Numbered from the stretch's first letter, positions 27,114-37,442 are shown. The stretch: DNA of 64,000 nt from Cupriavidus basilensis (GCF_008801925.2 NZ_CP062804.1:3224001-3288000), one strand, 5' to 3'. The notes: a model not told the origin generated them from the sequence alone. Made by a program: numbers and translations.

Positions 27114-30100
27114 TCAGAACGGCGCGGGGCCCACAGCCGACTGTGGCGCCACCGGCGGGAACGCGATCAGCCCGGTCTGGCGTTGCAACGCATAGCGCAC
27201 ATAGACGCCGGCATACCACTGGCGATAGTCGCGCGCGTTGTCGATGCCAAGCATGCCGCCGACAAACAGCTGCTGGGCCGCCTGGTACTCCATCGAGCCA
27301 ACCAGATTGTAGGCCAGGCCGGTCTTGGACTGGCCTGGATAGACGAGATTGCCGGCCGCCGACTGGGCCGCCCGATCGGTCGGGAAATAGTCCGTCGCAT
27401 CCTCGCGGAACGCCTGCATGCCTAGCGCGCCGCGCACATTGTAGGCCAGCCGGCCGCTGCGCCCTGCCAGCGAGAGCGGCACGGTCACGGCGAAGTAGGT
27501 TTGCGGGCTGAAGTAACCGCCCTGCCCGAAGGTGAAGTAGCGCAGGTTATCCGCGTACCCCATCGAGGTGAAGTTTACGCCGCTCATCAGGCGCTGCTCG
27601 GTGCTGTCGATCAGGCGCAGGTAGAACCCGCCACCGCCTTCCCAACGCGTGTTGCGCTTCACATCGTGCCCGGTCAGCAAGCCGTAGCCGCCGTAGCCGT
27701 AGATGCCGAAGAAGCCATCGTCCCAACCCAGGTCGACACGCCCGCTGCTATTCATCACGCCGCCCCACTGCAGGCCGGTGCGGTCATCGCGTGCGCCCGC
27801 ATACGACAGCAAGCTGTCGGTGACGGGGCGGCGCGATGCGCCAAGCGACAGCGTGGTGCGTTGTGTCAGCGGCAGGTTGAAGCGCACACCGGTATTGACG
27901 TCGGTGTAACGGAAGCCCAGCGGCGTGCTGCCAATGTCAGCCTTGATGCGGTCCGATTCATAGGCCACGCCCAGCGCCACACCAAAGGCGTTCTGCTGCC
28001 CGGCGGACGTGGATTGCAGCGGCGTGCCGGCCGAGTTGACGGGCGCGCCGCCCACCGGGACCGCCAGCGGGCCGCCGCCGAAGCGCGAGGCGGTGTTGAA
28101 GTCGCTGCCGACGGAGCCAGCATCCAGCGCAACCGGTGTCACGCGTGCCACCAGCTTGCCGTTGCCAACGGCCATCTTGGCTTCGGCCACCACTTGCATC
28201 TCGGTGAGCTGGCTCATGCCGGAGTCGCCATTGCGCCCGCGTAGCACGGGGCCACCGGCAAGCGTGCTGGTGCGCTGCGACTCGATCTCGTTGAGTTCCT
28301 GCTGCGCGGTCTTGGGACCGGTGGGGTTAGCCTGCGAATCGGCTTCGGCCAGCCAAGGCGCGCGCGACTGCGCGCCAATCGGCTGGCGCGCGGTCGCGGC
28401 CAGCACGGGCGCCGCCGCGTAGCCGCCGACCGCCGGCGCAGCGTACTGCGCAGCGGGATACTGCGGTGCCACGGCCTGCTGCGGCACGGGATAGGGCACG
28501 CCCGGTTGCTGGGCGGCCTGCGCGTTGGCTGGATAGGCGGGGTAAGCCTGATTGGCCGGATACGCCTGCGCCGGCGCCTTGGCCGCGCGCGTGTTCTTGC
28601 CGCGCGTGCTGGCGGGCGCCTGCATCGGCATGGGCGCTTGCACCTGCTGCGGATAGTAGGCCTGCGGCTGCTGGATCTCCGGTGCCATGCCCTGCCCGGC
28701 GGCGGACACCGGCGCCGGGATGTAGGGTTGCGAGGCCTGCGCGCTGGCGTTCATCATCACCGGCGCGGGCGCCATTGCCGGCTGGGGTGCGGCTGCGGCG
28801 CGCGTGGGACCGGGCACGATCAGGTACGGCGCCTGCGACCCGGGCGGCGGCAACTGCGAACTGCCGCGCTGGCCGGGCAGGCCGACAAACGGGTTGGACG
28901 GCACGCGGTCGAAGCCCGCGCCATCCGGGCGCGCGCCGGCCGAGGATATGCCCGCGGCGTTCTCTGCCGCCACCGCTGCGCGGAAGTACTCGGCGGCACG
29001 CGAGGTCTTGCCTTGGGCGCGGTAGAGCCGCCCGGCGGCGGTCAGCACCTTGGGCGATCCGGGTGCCTGCGCCAGCGCCATCTGCAACGTGCCTTCGGCC
29101 CAGCTGTATTCCTTGGCGGCGGTGGCGGTGCCGATCGCCGCCAGCATCAGGTCGAGGTTGCGCGGATCCTTCTCCAGCACGCTCTCGTATAGCATCAGGG
29201 CCTTCTTGTTCTCGCCCGCCTGCGCGTACATGCGCGCCAGGCTGGCGCGCACGGCACTGTTGCCGGGGCGCTCGGAGAGCGCCGGGGCCAGCATGTCGTA
29301 GGCAGCCACGAGGTCGCCGCTCTCGGTCAGCGCATCGGCCTGGCGCACGATGTAGGCGACCCGCAGGTCGTCATAGTCGCGGCGCTGCGAAGTACTCAGG
29401 TTGGCGTTGGCAAGCTGGCGCAGCACACCGGCCAGCTCCACATCCTGCTTGGTCTTGAGCAGAATGGCAGCGTACTGCAGTTGCATGCCGACGTCCGGGC
29501 GCACCGTGCGGCCCATGACGTTGCGCATCAGCGAGAGCGCACGCGCCTCGTCGCCCGCATCGGCGTAAGCCAGCGCCAGCGCGCCGAGCTGGTCGGGGTC
29601 CTGCTGGGCGTAGCGCTCCGCTTGCTGCAGCACGCCCAGCGCGGCGGCCTGCTGGCCGGCGGCGGCGAGCCCACTGGCTCGCTCGGCTTCGGCGTGCACC
29701 CACAGGCGGCGCTGCAGGGTGCCCATGTCGCGGGTGCGGTTCTGCGGGGGAATGCGCTCCAGCGCTTCAAGCCCGCTTTGCCAGTCGCCGGTTTCGGCGG
29801 ACAGCAGCGCGCTGGCGTACAGCGCGTCCGGCATATTGGGGTTGGACAGCAGCAGGCCGTCCATGACGCTGCGCGCCTGCTCCTTCAAGCCCATCGACGC
29901 ATAGGCGCGCGCCACATCCAGGCGCACCCACGGATTGGTCGGGTCGGCCGCCATCGCGTCTTCCAGCGCGCGGCGCGCGCCGGCGGTATCGCCGCGCTGC
30001 AAGGCGGCGCGAGCCTGGCCACGGGCCTCCTCGGCGCGCAGCTTGCCCAGCGAGCCCACCTTGTCCTGCTGGGCGGGCGTCAGGTTCTGCACGATGGCGA

Positions 30101-31517
30101 GCGCCTCCGCGCTCTTGTTCTGCGCCGCCAGCACGCCGACCAGGCCGCGCGTGGCGTCGGGGTTGTCGGGCTGCTGCTTGAGCACGCGGCGATACGCGGC
30201 TTCGGCCGGGGCGTACTGGCCTTCCTCGGCCATCACGTCGGCCAGCGCCACCTGGGCGGAAGGCTCGCGCGGGTCGAGCTTGACCGCACGCTCCAGCAGG
30301 CTGCGCGCCTCGGCGCGGTTGCCCGCGCCGCGCGCGGCGCTGGCCTGCTCGGACAGCAGCCAGTACGTGGCGCTGTTCTGCGCGCTGCGGTAGCGGCCGC
30401 CGGCACCACGCTTGGCGGCCTGGTCGAGGAAATCCAGGGCCTCGGCAAACTTCTCCTGCTTGAGGCGCAGCACACCCATGCCGCCGAGCGCGTCGGCGTC
30501 ACCGGGGCGCTCCTGCAGCGCGGTCTGGAACCGGTCGCCGGCGCGTTCGAGGTCGCCGGCATCCATGGCATCGAAGCCTTGCTGCACGATCTGGCGCACG
30601 GGGTTGCCAGCGGCGCCTGCCGCTTGCGTGGCTTGCTGCTGTTGCTGCTGGGCCTTGACCGCATCGAGCTTGGCGCGGATGGTGGCGTCGTCGGGATGGC
30701 TTGCCAGCCAGGCCTGGTACAGCGGTGCATCCGCCGGGCGGCCGCCCAGCCAGGTCAGCGCCCGCCGCCAGCTCTCGCTGGCCTGAGCGCCTACGTCACT
30801 GCTTTTGGATAGCGCCTCCAGCTGGCGAATGCCATCGCGGCGCGTGGACTCGCGATAGGTCAGGTGCTGCGCCAGCGCGAGCTGCGCGCGGTTGTCCGAT
30901 GGATTGGCGCGGGCCAGCTGCTCCAGGCCCTTGCGCGCTTCGTCCCAGCCCTGCGCCGTGCCGCCCAGCGTCTGGTAGTACTCCAGCGCCAGGTTGCCTT
31001 GCGGCACCGCGCCGCCCGCGGCTTGCTGATAGCGCTTGACCGCTTCCTCGCTCTGGCCGCTGCGCGCCAGCTGGCGCGCCTGCTCGACCTGCTGGGTCGC
31101 GCCGCCGCTGCTGATCACCTGCGTGAGGCGCGCCACCAGCGGGGAGTTGGGCTGGGCCTTCTTCAGGCGCTCCAGGTAGGTGCGCGCGCCATCGGGGCGG
31201 CCCGCCTCGGCTTCGGCCACGCCCATGCCATACAGCGCTTCCGGCTGGGCCGGATTCAGGCGCAGGATCTTCTGCCACGCTTCGGCAGCGCGGTCGCTGC
31301 GGCCGCGTTCCTGCCAGTACTTGCCCTGGTCCACCAGCAGCTTGACCGGGTCTTCCTGCGCCGTGGCGGCCGCGGCGAACGCCGTCAGCAGGCTCAGCAC
31401 CAGCGTCTTGGCACGCAGGCCCTTGCCGCGCGCGGTGTCCGCAACAGTATGCTTCCCGCTCGCCGAGCGGGGGGTGTTCGCGCGTCCGTTCATGGCCGGG
31501 CGCTTGCGGTTCGACAT
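27114..31517 (-). CDS. bcsC: Cellulose synthase operon protein C (outer membrane export channel)
   Basis: 1467 residues from the ATG at 31517, preceded by GGGAGAAG; a second ATG at 31493 would give a 4-nt overlap but has no ribosome site. After a long n-region, a signal peptide ends near ATAQ-ED (about residue 54). A periplasmic superhelix of tetratricopeptide repeats fills about 55-865. A low-complexity Ala/Pro/Gln/Tyr linker covers about 870-1060. The C-terminal BcsC barrel (about 1160-1467) forms the outer membrane pore. At 1467 residues it exceeds E. coli BcsC (about 1157), mainly because of extra repeats and the linker. It overlaps bcsZ by 28 nt. Confidence 0.95.
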   Translation of the reverse strand: MSNRKRPAMNGRANTPRSASGKHTVADTARGKGLRAKTLVLSLLTAFAAAATAQEDPVKLLVDQGKYWQERGRSDRAAEAWQKILRLNPAQPEALYGMGVAEAEAGRPDGARTYLERLKKAQPNSPLVARLTQVISSGGATQQVEQARQLARSGQSEEAVKRYQQAAGGAVPQGNLALEYYQTLGGTAQGWDEARKGLEQLARANPSDNRAQLALAQHLTYRESTRRDGIRQLEALSKSSDVGAQASESWRRALTWLGGRPADAPLYQAWLASHPDDATIRAKLDAVKAQQQQQQATQAAGAAGNPVRQIVQQGFDAMDAGDLERAGDRFQTALQERPGDADALGGMGVLRLKQEKFAEALDFLDQAAKRGAGGRYRSAQNSATYWLLSEQASAARGAGNRAEARSLLERAVKLDPREPSAQVALADVMAEEGQYAPAEAAYRRVLKQQPDNPDATRGLVGVLAAQNKSAEALAIVQNLTPAQQDKVGSLGKLRAEEARGQARAALQRGDTAGARRALEDAMAADPTNPWVRLDVARAYASMGLKEQARSVMDGLLLSNPNMPDALYASALLSAETGDWQSGLEALERIPPQNRTRDMGTLQRRLWVHAEAERASGLAAAGQQAAALGVLQQAERYAQQDPDQLGALALAYADAGDEARALSLMRNVMGRTVRPDVGMQLQYAAILLKTKQDVELAGVLRQLANANLSTSQRRDYDDLRVAYIVRQADALTESGDLVAAYDMLAPALSERPGNSAVRASLARMYAQAGENKKALMLYESVLEKDPRNLDLMLAAIGTATAAKEYSWAEGTLQMALAQAPGSPKVLTAAGRLYRAQGKTSRAAEYFRAAVAAENAAGISSAGARPDGAGFDRVPSNPFVGLPGQRGSSQLPPPGSQAPYLIVPGPTRAAAAPQPAMAPAPVMMNASAQASQPYIPAPVSAAGQGMAPEIQQPQAYYPQQVQAPMPMQAPASTRGKNTRAAKAPAQAYPANQAYPAYPANAQAAQQPGVPYPVPQQAVAPQYPAAQYAAPAVGGYAAAPVLAATARQPIGAQSRAPWLAEADSQANPTGPKTAQQELNEIESQRTSTLAGGPVLRGRNGDSGMSQLTEMQVVAEAKMAVGNGKLVARVTPVALDAGSVGSDFNTASRFGGGPLAVPVGGAPVNSAGTPLQSTSAGQQNAFGVALGVAYESDRIKADIGSTPLGFRYTDVNTGVRFNLPLTQRTTLSLGASRRPVTDSLLSYAGARDDRTGLQWGGVMNSSGRVDLGWDDGFFGIYGYGGYGLLTGHDVKRNTRWEGGGGFYLRLIDSTEQRLMSGVNFTSMGYADNLRYFTFGQGGYFSPQTYFAVTVPLSLAGRSGRLAYNVRGALGMQAFREDATDYFPTDRAAQSAAGNLVYPGQSKTGLAYNLVGSMEYQAAQQLFVGGMLGIDNARDYRQWYAGVYVRYALQRQTGLIAFPPVAPQSAVGPAPF

Positions 31518-32716
31518 GTCTTCTCCCACTCCAGCTCCAGTTGCCCCGAAGGCGCGAACCGGTAGCGGCCTTCGGCAAAGCCGAGGCCGAATAATCCCAA
31601 TACGGTGTCGTAGTACGTGGCGGCGGATTTGCCCGTGGCCGAGTCGATCATCGTCTCCGCCCGGGTGCGCTGCACCGCGGCTGCCGGCGATCCGGCTGCC
31701 TGCAGGAACGGCACCAGTGCGGCGGAGAAGCCCGCCGGGCCGTCTCCGTCCACGGCGCCGCTGTCGGCGTGCATGCGTTCGGGCGGCGCGGCGCGTCCCG
31801 CCATGCGCTGCGCCTGCGGCGCCAGGGCCTTCATCAGCATGCGGCCAGCGGCGTCGCCGCGCGGCGTCACGCCGGCCCACAGGTAGACACGGATGGCGTC
31901 ATAGCTGCTGACATCGCCCTTGTCCGGGTCGGTGAGAAAACCGGTGCCGGCCGCGTCGCTGCGGTAGGCCGACCAGTCGGGCACGATGCCCTGTTTGGCC
32001 ACTGCGTCGACCAGCTTGCCGGCCTGCGTGGCGAGCGTGCCCCACGGGCCGGAGGGCTCGGCTGCGGCCAGGCGGCGCAGCAACGGCACCGGCAGGTAGC
32101 TGGCATTGAGGCGCCACTGGCGCGGGCCGTCAGCATTGCCCTGGACAAAGCCCTGCGGCGCCGGCAACAGCATGGTGCCAAAGCCGGGCAGCGACACCAC
32201 CTCTTGCTTGGCCACCAGCTTGAGCAGCGCGCGCGCCTGCTCGCCATAACGCGGCTGCTTCCACAACCGCGCGGCTTCGAGCAGCGCGAAGGCGAACCAC
32301 AGGTCGGCATCCGATGCGGGGTTCGCATCGATCACGCCCCACGAGCCGTCGGCCCGGCGGCCCCACTGCCAGGCGGGCAGCTTGTCCTGCAGGTTGCCCG
32401 CACCGAGGTTGGCAACGCTCCATTGCCACAGGCGGTCGAAGGTAGCGCGGTCGTTGGCCATCAGGGCGAACACCATGCCGTAGGACTGGCCTTCGGAGGT
32501 GCTTTGCTGCTCCTTGGTGGACGGGTCGAGCACACGGCCATCGGCCTGCACGAAGCGGGACAGGAACTGCTGGTATAGCGGCCACGCACAGGCAACCTGC
32601 TGCGATGCCTTCGGCGCCGCAGCGCGGGCCAGCGCGGGCCAGCCACCCAGCGCCCCGAGCGCGCCCAGGCCGGGCAAGCCCGCGAGCCATCGGCGGCGTG
32701 TGCGGTTCAAGCTCAC
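31490..32716 (-). CDS. bcsZ: Periplasmic endo-1,4-beta-glucanase of the cellulose synthase complex (GH8)
   Basis: 408 residues from a GTG at 32716 that overlaps the bcsB stop (GTGA). The N-terminus T-R-R-R-W-L-A-G-L followed by a hydrophobic run to ALARA looks like a Tat or Arg-rich Sec signal. The GH8 fold follows: the acid in QSTSEGQSYGMVFALMAND, and VIDANPASDADLWFAFALLEA, YLPVPLL, DAIRVYLWAG. BcsZ trims nascent cellulose and is needed for efficient export and normal fibre assembly. Its stop codon lies inside the start of bcsC. Confidence 0.95.
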   Translation of the reverse strand: MSLNRTRRRWLAGLPGLGALGALGGWPALARAAAPKASQQVACAWPLYQQFLSRFVQADGRVLDPSTKEQQSTSEGQSYGMVFALMANDRATFDRLWQWSVANLGAGNLQDKLPAWQWGRRADGSWGVIDANPASDADLWFAFALLEAARLWKQPRYGEQARALLKLVAKQEVVSLPGFGTMLLPAPQGFVQGNADGPRQWRLNASYLPVPLLRRLAAAEPSGPWGTLATQAGKLVDAVAKQGIVPDWSAYRSDAAGTGFLTDPDKGDVSSYDAIRVYLWAGVTPRGDAAGRMLMKALAPQAQRMAGRAAPPERMHADSGAVDGDGPAGFSAALVPFLQAAGSPAAAVQRTRAETMIDSATGKSAATYYDTVLGLFGLGFAEGRYRFAPSGQLELEWEKTCRTASARP

Positions 32717-35094
32717 TTGTGTTCCCCCAGCTTGCGGCGCGCGGCGCGCGCCCGCAGCGACAGATACATCAACACCGCCAGCAGCAGCGCAGCGCCGCCG
32801 ATCATCAGCACCATGACAAGGGGGCGCTGCGATAGCCACCACTGCACATAGGTCCAGGGCGGCAGCTTGCCCACGTGGTAGTTCTGCTGTGCCGCCAGGC
32901 TGTCGATCTCCTTGCCGCGCACCAGTGCCAGGCTGCCTTGCACCTTTGTGACCCGGTCGGGATCGAGCAGCACCTCGGTCACGGTCTGCAGGCCTTGCGG
33001 CGCGTTGCTGGCGACGGCCACCACACTGCGCCCGGACGCCAGTGGCGACTCGAAGGCGCTTAGCGCGGCATCGGTGCTGGCGCTGCTGATCGACATGCGC
33101 GTCTCGACCGGGCGGTTGCGCGTGCCATCCGCGCCGTTCCACCAGCCCGTCACGGCGGACACCAGATCGGTCAGCGCAAAGCGCTTTTCATTGCCGGCCA
33201 GCGTGACCGGCATGCGCTCGGCCCATTGCGTGAAGAGCGGCTGGCTCTGCGTGGTGCCGATCACCAGCAGGTCGCGCGCGGCCTGCTTGTCGACCTGCGC
33301 GGCGCCGCTCACGGCCACTCCGGTGGCGGGATAGCCGGTGGATTCGCCCATGCGCCCCATCAGCGTAAGGTAGGTCGAGTAGTCCTCGGCAGCGGGCTTG
33401 TCCGGCAGGATGACCGCGGTCTCGGAGAGGTCGGCCATGCGCGTGAAGGGGAAGCCGCTGTTGCCGAACACCGCCAGGTCAGGCAGCGCGATAAAGTGCG
33501 GCAGGCCGGTGATGTTGATGGTCGAGTCCGGGTCGATCGCGCCCTTGACGTTGTCCAGCATCACGTCCTTGCACGCGCCCTGCTTGAGGTAGTCGTAGTA
33601 GAAATGGAACTGCAGCTGCGACTGCGCGGGCAGCATGAACAGCGGCACCTCGATGCGCTCGTCGACCGGCACCGAGCCATCCGGCAGCACCTTGGCCAGC
33701 AACTGGCTGGCACGGCCATCCTGGTTCTTGACCGAGCGCAGCGCGTAGGCGCGCAGGAACTGGTTGCTCACACTGATGTTGAGGGTGGACTTGTCCACCA
33801 CCGGGCGCGGCGTATAGCGGTACTTCAGGTCGATCGGGATGCCCTTGCTGCGCCAGCCGAACAGGTCGGGCGGCAGCCGGAAATTCACCCGCACCAGGTC
33901 CGGGTTGTAGCCCGAGACATTAAGGTCGCGCACTTCGGCAAGCTCGCCGAAGCGCACCGGGCGGTCGCTGCGGATCCAGTTGGGTGCGTCGTAGGGCACG
34001 CGCGGTGCCACGTCGTCGAGCTTGTTGATGGTGGCGCTCTGCCCGGACAGCGCGCGCGCGCCGAGCGTGAGCGCCTGCGCCGCGGTCTTGAGCTCGGCGC
34101 TGTCGCGGCCCATCACCAGCAGCAGCTTGCCGTTCGCATCGCCCGGATTTGGCACCACCGCGATCGACGGCCCGCCGATGGCGGGCACCTGCACGCCGGC
34201 AGGCTTTTCCTCATTGGTGACGAACACCACCGCATTGCCGGTGGCCGGTACCTGGTTGAGCGTGGCGGCAAACGACGCGCCACGATAGCCGGCCAGCGCG
34301 CCGAACCACGACGAGACCGCGCCGGCGGCCTCCAGCGTAGCCGTCGACGGCGCACCGGCGAACACGAAGGGCAGCCTGAGGCGGCTAACGTCACGGCGAT
34401 CGAAGAACGGCAGCGGCAGCAGCGCCAGGTCGTTGGCCAGCGCCACCGGCGTGAGCGTGAGCTCCAGCACGCTGCTGTTGCCAACGGTGGCCCACAGGCT
34501 GGAGTGGAAGGGATCTTCGCAATCGGTGGTGTAGTGGCCGATCAGCTGCAGGTTGAGGCGGTTGAACTCGGTGATCAGCCGCGGCTCGATCGGCACATCG
34601 CGCTCCAGGCTGGTGCCCGCGGTGTCCTTGGGCACCGGCACGGTGCCGGCAACCTCGCCGTTGACCATCACGTTGATATGCGACAGCGCCGGTATCAGCG
34701 CGGGCGAATACGTGTAGCGCAATTTCAGACGCGCGCCGGTCACGACCTCGTCGGCGCGGATCGAGAACGGCACGCCGTTGATGGCTTCCACGCCGCGCAA
34801 CTGGAATGGTGCGGTGGCGCCCAGTTGCTTGAGCGTGAGCTGCACGGTGCGCGCGCCGCTGCGGGGCGCTGCGGCGGCGGCCTGCGCCGCCACCCCGGCG
34901 GGTGACTGCGCCGCGACCGCCTCGCGGGTGGTGTCTGGCACGCCGGCGCGCTGGGCGCCGGCCGGGGTCACCGTCAGCATGGCGAGCGCGAGCAATGCGC
35001 TAAGGCGGGTAGCGGCGGGCAGGCGCGCGGTGCGGTGCGCGGTTGAGTGCGCGGGCGAGCGATCGGTCAGGCGTGGTGTCTTGGTCAAACGCAT
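32713..35094 (-). CDS. bcsB: Cellulose synthase periplasmic regulatory subunit BcsB
   Basis: 793 residues. A signal peptide with a long Arg-rich n-region ends near residue 48 (PAGAQ-RA). The periplasmic part has alternating carbohydrate-binding and flavodoxin-like domains: QLTLKQLGATAPFQLRGVEA, FHSSLWATVGNSSVLELTL, LLVMGRDSAELKTAAQAL. A single C-terminal helix (about 765-785, LVMVLMIGGAALLLAVLMYL) anchors it beside BcsA in the inner membrane. It guides the emerging glucan through the periplasm. It starts 86 bp after bcsA, the longest gap in the core of the operon. Confidence 0.95.
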   Translation of the reverse strand: MRLTKTPRLTDRSPAHSTAHRTARLPAATRLSALLALAMLTVTPAGAQRAGVPDTTREAVAAQSPAGVAAQAAAAAPRSGARTVQLTLKQLGATAPFQLRGVEAINGVPFSIRADEVVTGARLKLRYTYSPALIPALSHINVMVNGEVAGTVPVPKDTAGTSLERDVPIEPRLITEFNRLNLQLIGHYTTDCEDPFHSSLWATVGNSSVLELTLTPVALANDLALLPLPFFDRRDVSRLRLPFVFAGAPSTATLEAAGAVSSWFGALAGYRGASFAATLNQVPATGNAVVFVTNEEKPAGVQVPAIGGPSIAVVPNPGDANGKLLLVMGRDSAELKTAAQALTLGARALSGQSATINKLDDVAPRVPYDAPNWIRSDRPVRFGELAEVRDLNVSGYNPDLVRVNFRLPPDLFGWRSKGIPIDLKYRYTPRPVVDKSTLNISVSNQFLRAYALRSVKNQDGRASQLLAKVLPDGSVPVDERIEVPLFMLPAQSQLQFHFYYDYLKQGACKDVMLDNVKGAIDPDSTINITGLPHFIALPDLAVFGNSGFPFTRMADLSETAVILPDKPAAEDYSTYLTLMGRMGESTGYPATGVAVSGAAQVDKQAARDLLVIGTTQSQPLFTQWAERMPVTLAGNEKRFALTDLVSAVTGWWNGADGTRNRPVETRMSISSASTDAALSAFESPLASGRSVVAVASNAPQGLQTVTEVLLDPDRVTKVQGSLALVRGKEIDSLAAQQNYHVGKLPPWTYVQWWLSQRPLVMVLMIGGAALLLAVLMYLSLRARAARRKLGEHK

Positions 35095-35180
35095 TCTCTG
35101 TCTTTTTGCCAGTGGTCCGGTGCGTGTTCAAGCCGCGACCCGAACCGTTCCGGGACGCGGCGCTGGGCCAACGGGGCCGA

Positions 35181-37442
35181 TCAACGGGTGGAAGCGCCAG
35201 GTTCTGGACGGCGCAACAAGTGGCGCATCTCGCGCCCAAGGTGGAACATCACGTTATGGAAGCCAAGCAGGCCGATGCGCAGGATCTGGCCGGCGGCCAG
35301 CCCCGGGGCATCCGGCCGCTTGCGGCCCCACGAATCGATCCACGCGTCGGCTCGCGCAAAGGTGCACTGCACGAAAGCCATCTCCTCGCGCGGGCTCATT
35401 TCCGCCAGCTCCAGGCCGGTGTGCGTGTCGCCCTGGAACACCACCTTGGCGGGGAACATGTGCTCGTCGTTCTGCAGGTAGAGCGAGATCTGCACCTGCT
35501 CGCCCACGGCAGCCTTCATGCCCGGCGGCAGCCGCATGCCGATGCCGCCCTCGGCGAAGTCGATGGTCTCGCACACCAGCGTGCGGCCATCGGGAAAGTG
35601 CAGCGTGGCGGGCAGCTTCATCGCCACGCGGTGCGCCACGCGGATCTGGCGCGTCTCGCTGGCGACCGCAATCGAGGCGCCGAGGATGATCAGGTTGTAG
35701 AACGTCCAGATCAGGTTGAGCACCACCGTGGTGGCCTCGAACTGGTTCCACAGGAACAGCCGCAGGAAGCCCACCACCACGCCCAGCACGTTGAACAGCA
35801 GCAGCACGAGGTACGGACGCGAAATCACCCAGTCGAAGTAGGCTTCCTCGATCACGCCGCCCTTGGGCGTCACGTTGAACTTGCCGGCCGCGGGGTTGAC
35901 GAACGCCACCAGCACGGGCCGCATGATGTACCACGCCAGCACGGATTCGTAGACCTCGTTCCAGAACGAATGGCGAAACTTGCCCTGGATGCGCGAGTTG
36001 GTCATGTTCGCGTGCAACAGGTGCGGCAGCGCGAAGGTGGCGATGGTCAGCGCCGAGGCCTGGATCACGTGGGCACCGAACAGCAGGTAGGCCAGCGGCG
36101 CCGTCAGGAACACCAGCCGCGGCAAGCCGTAGAAAAAGTGCAGCATGGCGTTCAGGTAGCACAGGCGCTGCGGGATCGACAGGCCCGGCCCGAACAGCGG
36201 GTTGTCCACCCGGCAGATCTGCGCCATGCCCCGAGCCCAGCGAATGCGCTGCCCGACGTGGCCGGAGAGGCTTTCCGTGGCCAGCCCCGCCGCCTGGGGG
36301 ATCGCCAGGTAGGCAGTGCCGTAGCCCTTGCGGTGCAGCTTGAGCGCGGTGTGCGCATCCTCGGTCACGGTTTCCACCGCGATGCCGCCCACTTCCAGCA
36401 GCGGCGCGCGGCGGATCACGGCGCACGAGCCGCAGAAGAAGGTAGCGTCCCACAGGTCGTTGCCGTCCTGCACCAGGCCGTAGAACAACTCGCCCTCGTT
36501 GGGGACTTCCTGGAAGGTGCGCAGGTTCTTCTCGAACGGATCGGGCGAGAAGAAATAGTGCGGCGTCTGCAGCATGGCCAGCTTGGGGTCCTTGAGGAAC
36601 CAGCCCATGCTGATCTGCAGGAAGGAGCGCGTGGGAATGTGGTCGCAATCGAAAATCGCCACGTACTCGCCGTGGGTGCCCTTGAGCGCTTCGTTGATGT
36701 TGCCCGCCTTGGCGTGGCGATTATGGTTACGCGTCACATGGGTAACGCCGACCTTCTCGCAGAACTCGCGGAATTCCTCGCGCCGGCCGTCATCCAGCAC
36801 GTAGACATTGATCTTGTCGCGCGGCCAGTCCAGCGACATCGCCGCGAATACCGTCGGCTTGACCACCGACAGCGGCTCGTTGTAGGTCGGGATGAAGATA
36901 TCCACGGTCGGCCAGCTGGCCATGTCCGCGGGCATGGCCACCGGACGGCGCTTGAGCGGCCACGCGGTCTGGAAGTAGCCCAGCATCAGCACCACGAACG
37001 CGTAGATCTCTGCCAGCACCAGGCCGATGCCAAAAGCGGAGTCGAACCAGCCGCCCAGCCCCACCGTTTCCGTCAGGCGCCAGTACATATAGCGGCTGGA
37101 GGCCGCGATCGACAGGATCACCATCATCAGTGTGGCGAGGTGGCCCTTGACCCGGTTCAGCCAGACCGCCAGCCCGAAGCACACCGCGGCAAACCCGACC
37201 TGCTGCCAGAAATCCAGCGGCACCGTGATGACCAGCGCAAACATGAACAACCCGGCCAGCAACGCCAGCACCCGCGCCACCGCGCTATCCCAAAAGGCAA
37301 GCGCGACGAAGTGACTGCCGAAACCCTGCAACGCGGCCGACAGCGCGTTGGGCTTGTCGTTGCCTGTGCTTTTGACTTTGTCCTTGCCTTTGGCCCGTGC
37401 GCCCTTGGGCGCCGCGGCGGCTTTTGCCTTGGCTGGCTTCAC
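35181..37442 (-). CDS. bcsA: Cellulose synthase catalytic subunit BcsA (UDP-forming, PilZ)
   Basis: 753 residues starting at a GTG (37442) that overlaps the bcsQ stop. A Lys/Ala-rich cytosolic tail (about 30 residues) and four helices lead to the GT2 domain: IFIPTYNEPLSVVKPTV, AIFDCDHIPT, the TED motif in VTEDAHTALKLH, and QRIRWARGMAQ (QxxRW). Four more helices follow, then a PilZ domain near 620-720 with R-V-A-H-R and D-F-A-E-G-G. It polymerises UDP-glucose into beta-1,4-glucan when c-di-GMP binds PilZ. The usual Ser of the DxSxxG motif is Ala here. Two c-di-GMP enzymes are encoded next to the operon. Confidence 0.96.
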   Translation of the reverse strand: MKPAKAKAAAAPKGARAKGKDKVKSTGNDKPNALSAALQGFGSHFVALAFWDSAVARVLALLAGLFMFALVITVPLDFWQQVGFAAVCFGLAVWLNRVKGHLATLMMVILSIAASSRYMYWRLTETVGLGGWFDSAFGIGLVLAEIYAFVVLMLGYFQTAWPLKRRPVAMPADMASWPTVDIFIPTYNEPLSVVKPTVFAAMSLDWPRDKINVYVLDDGRREEFREFCEKVGVTHVTRNHNRHAKAGNINEALKGTHGEYVAIFDCDHIPTRSFLQISMGWFLKDPKLAMLQTPHYFFSPDPFEKNLRTFQEVPNEGELFYGLVQDGNDLWDATFFCGSCAVIRRAPLLEVGGIAVETVTEDAHTALKLHRKGYGTAYLAIPQAAGLATESLSGHVGQRIRWARGMAQICRVDNPLFGPGLSIPQRLCYLNAMLHFFYGLPRLVFLTAPLAYLLFGAHVIQASALTIATFALPHLLHANMTNSRIQGKFRHSFWNEVYESVLAWYIMRPVLVAFVNPAAGKFNVTPKGGVIEEAYFDWVISRPYLVLLLFNVLGVVVGFLRLFLWNQFEATTVVLNLIWTFYNLIILGASIAVASETRQIRVAHRVAMKLPATLHFPDGRTLVCETIDFAEGGIGMRLPPGMKAAVGEQVQISLYLQNDEHMFPAKVVFQGDTHTGLELAEMSPREEMAFVQCTFARADAWIDSWGRKRPDAPGLAAGQILRIGLLGFHNVMFHLGREMRHLLRRPEPGASTR

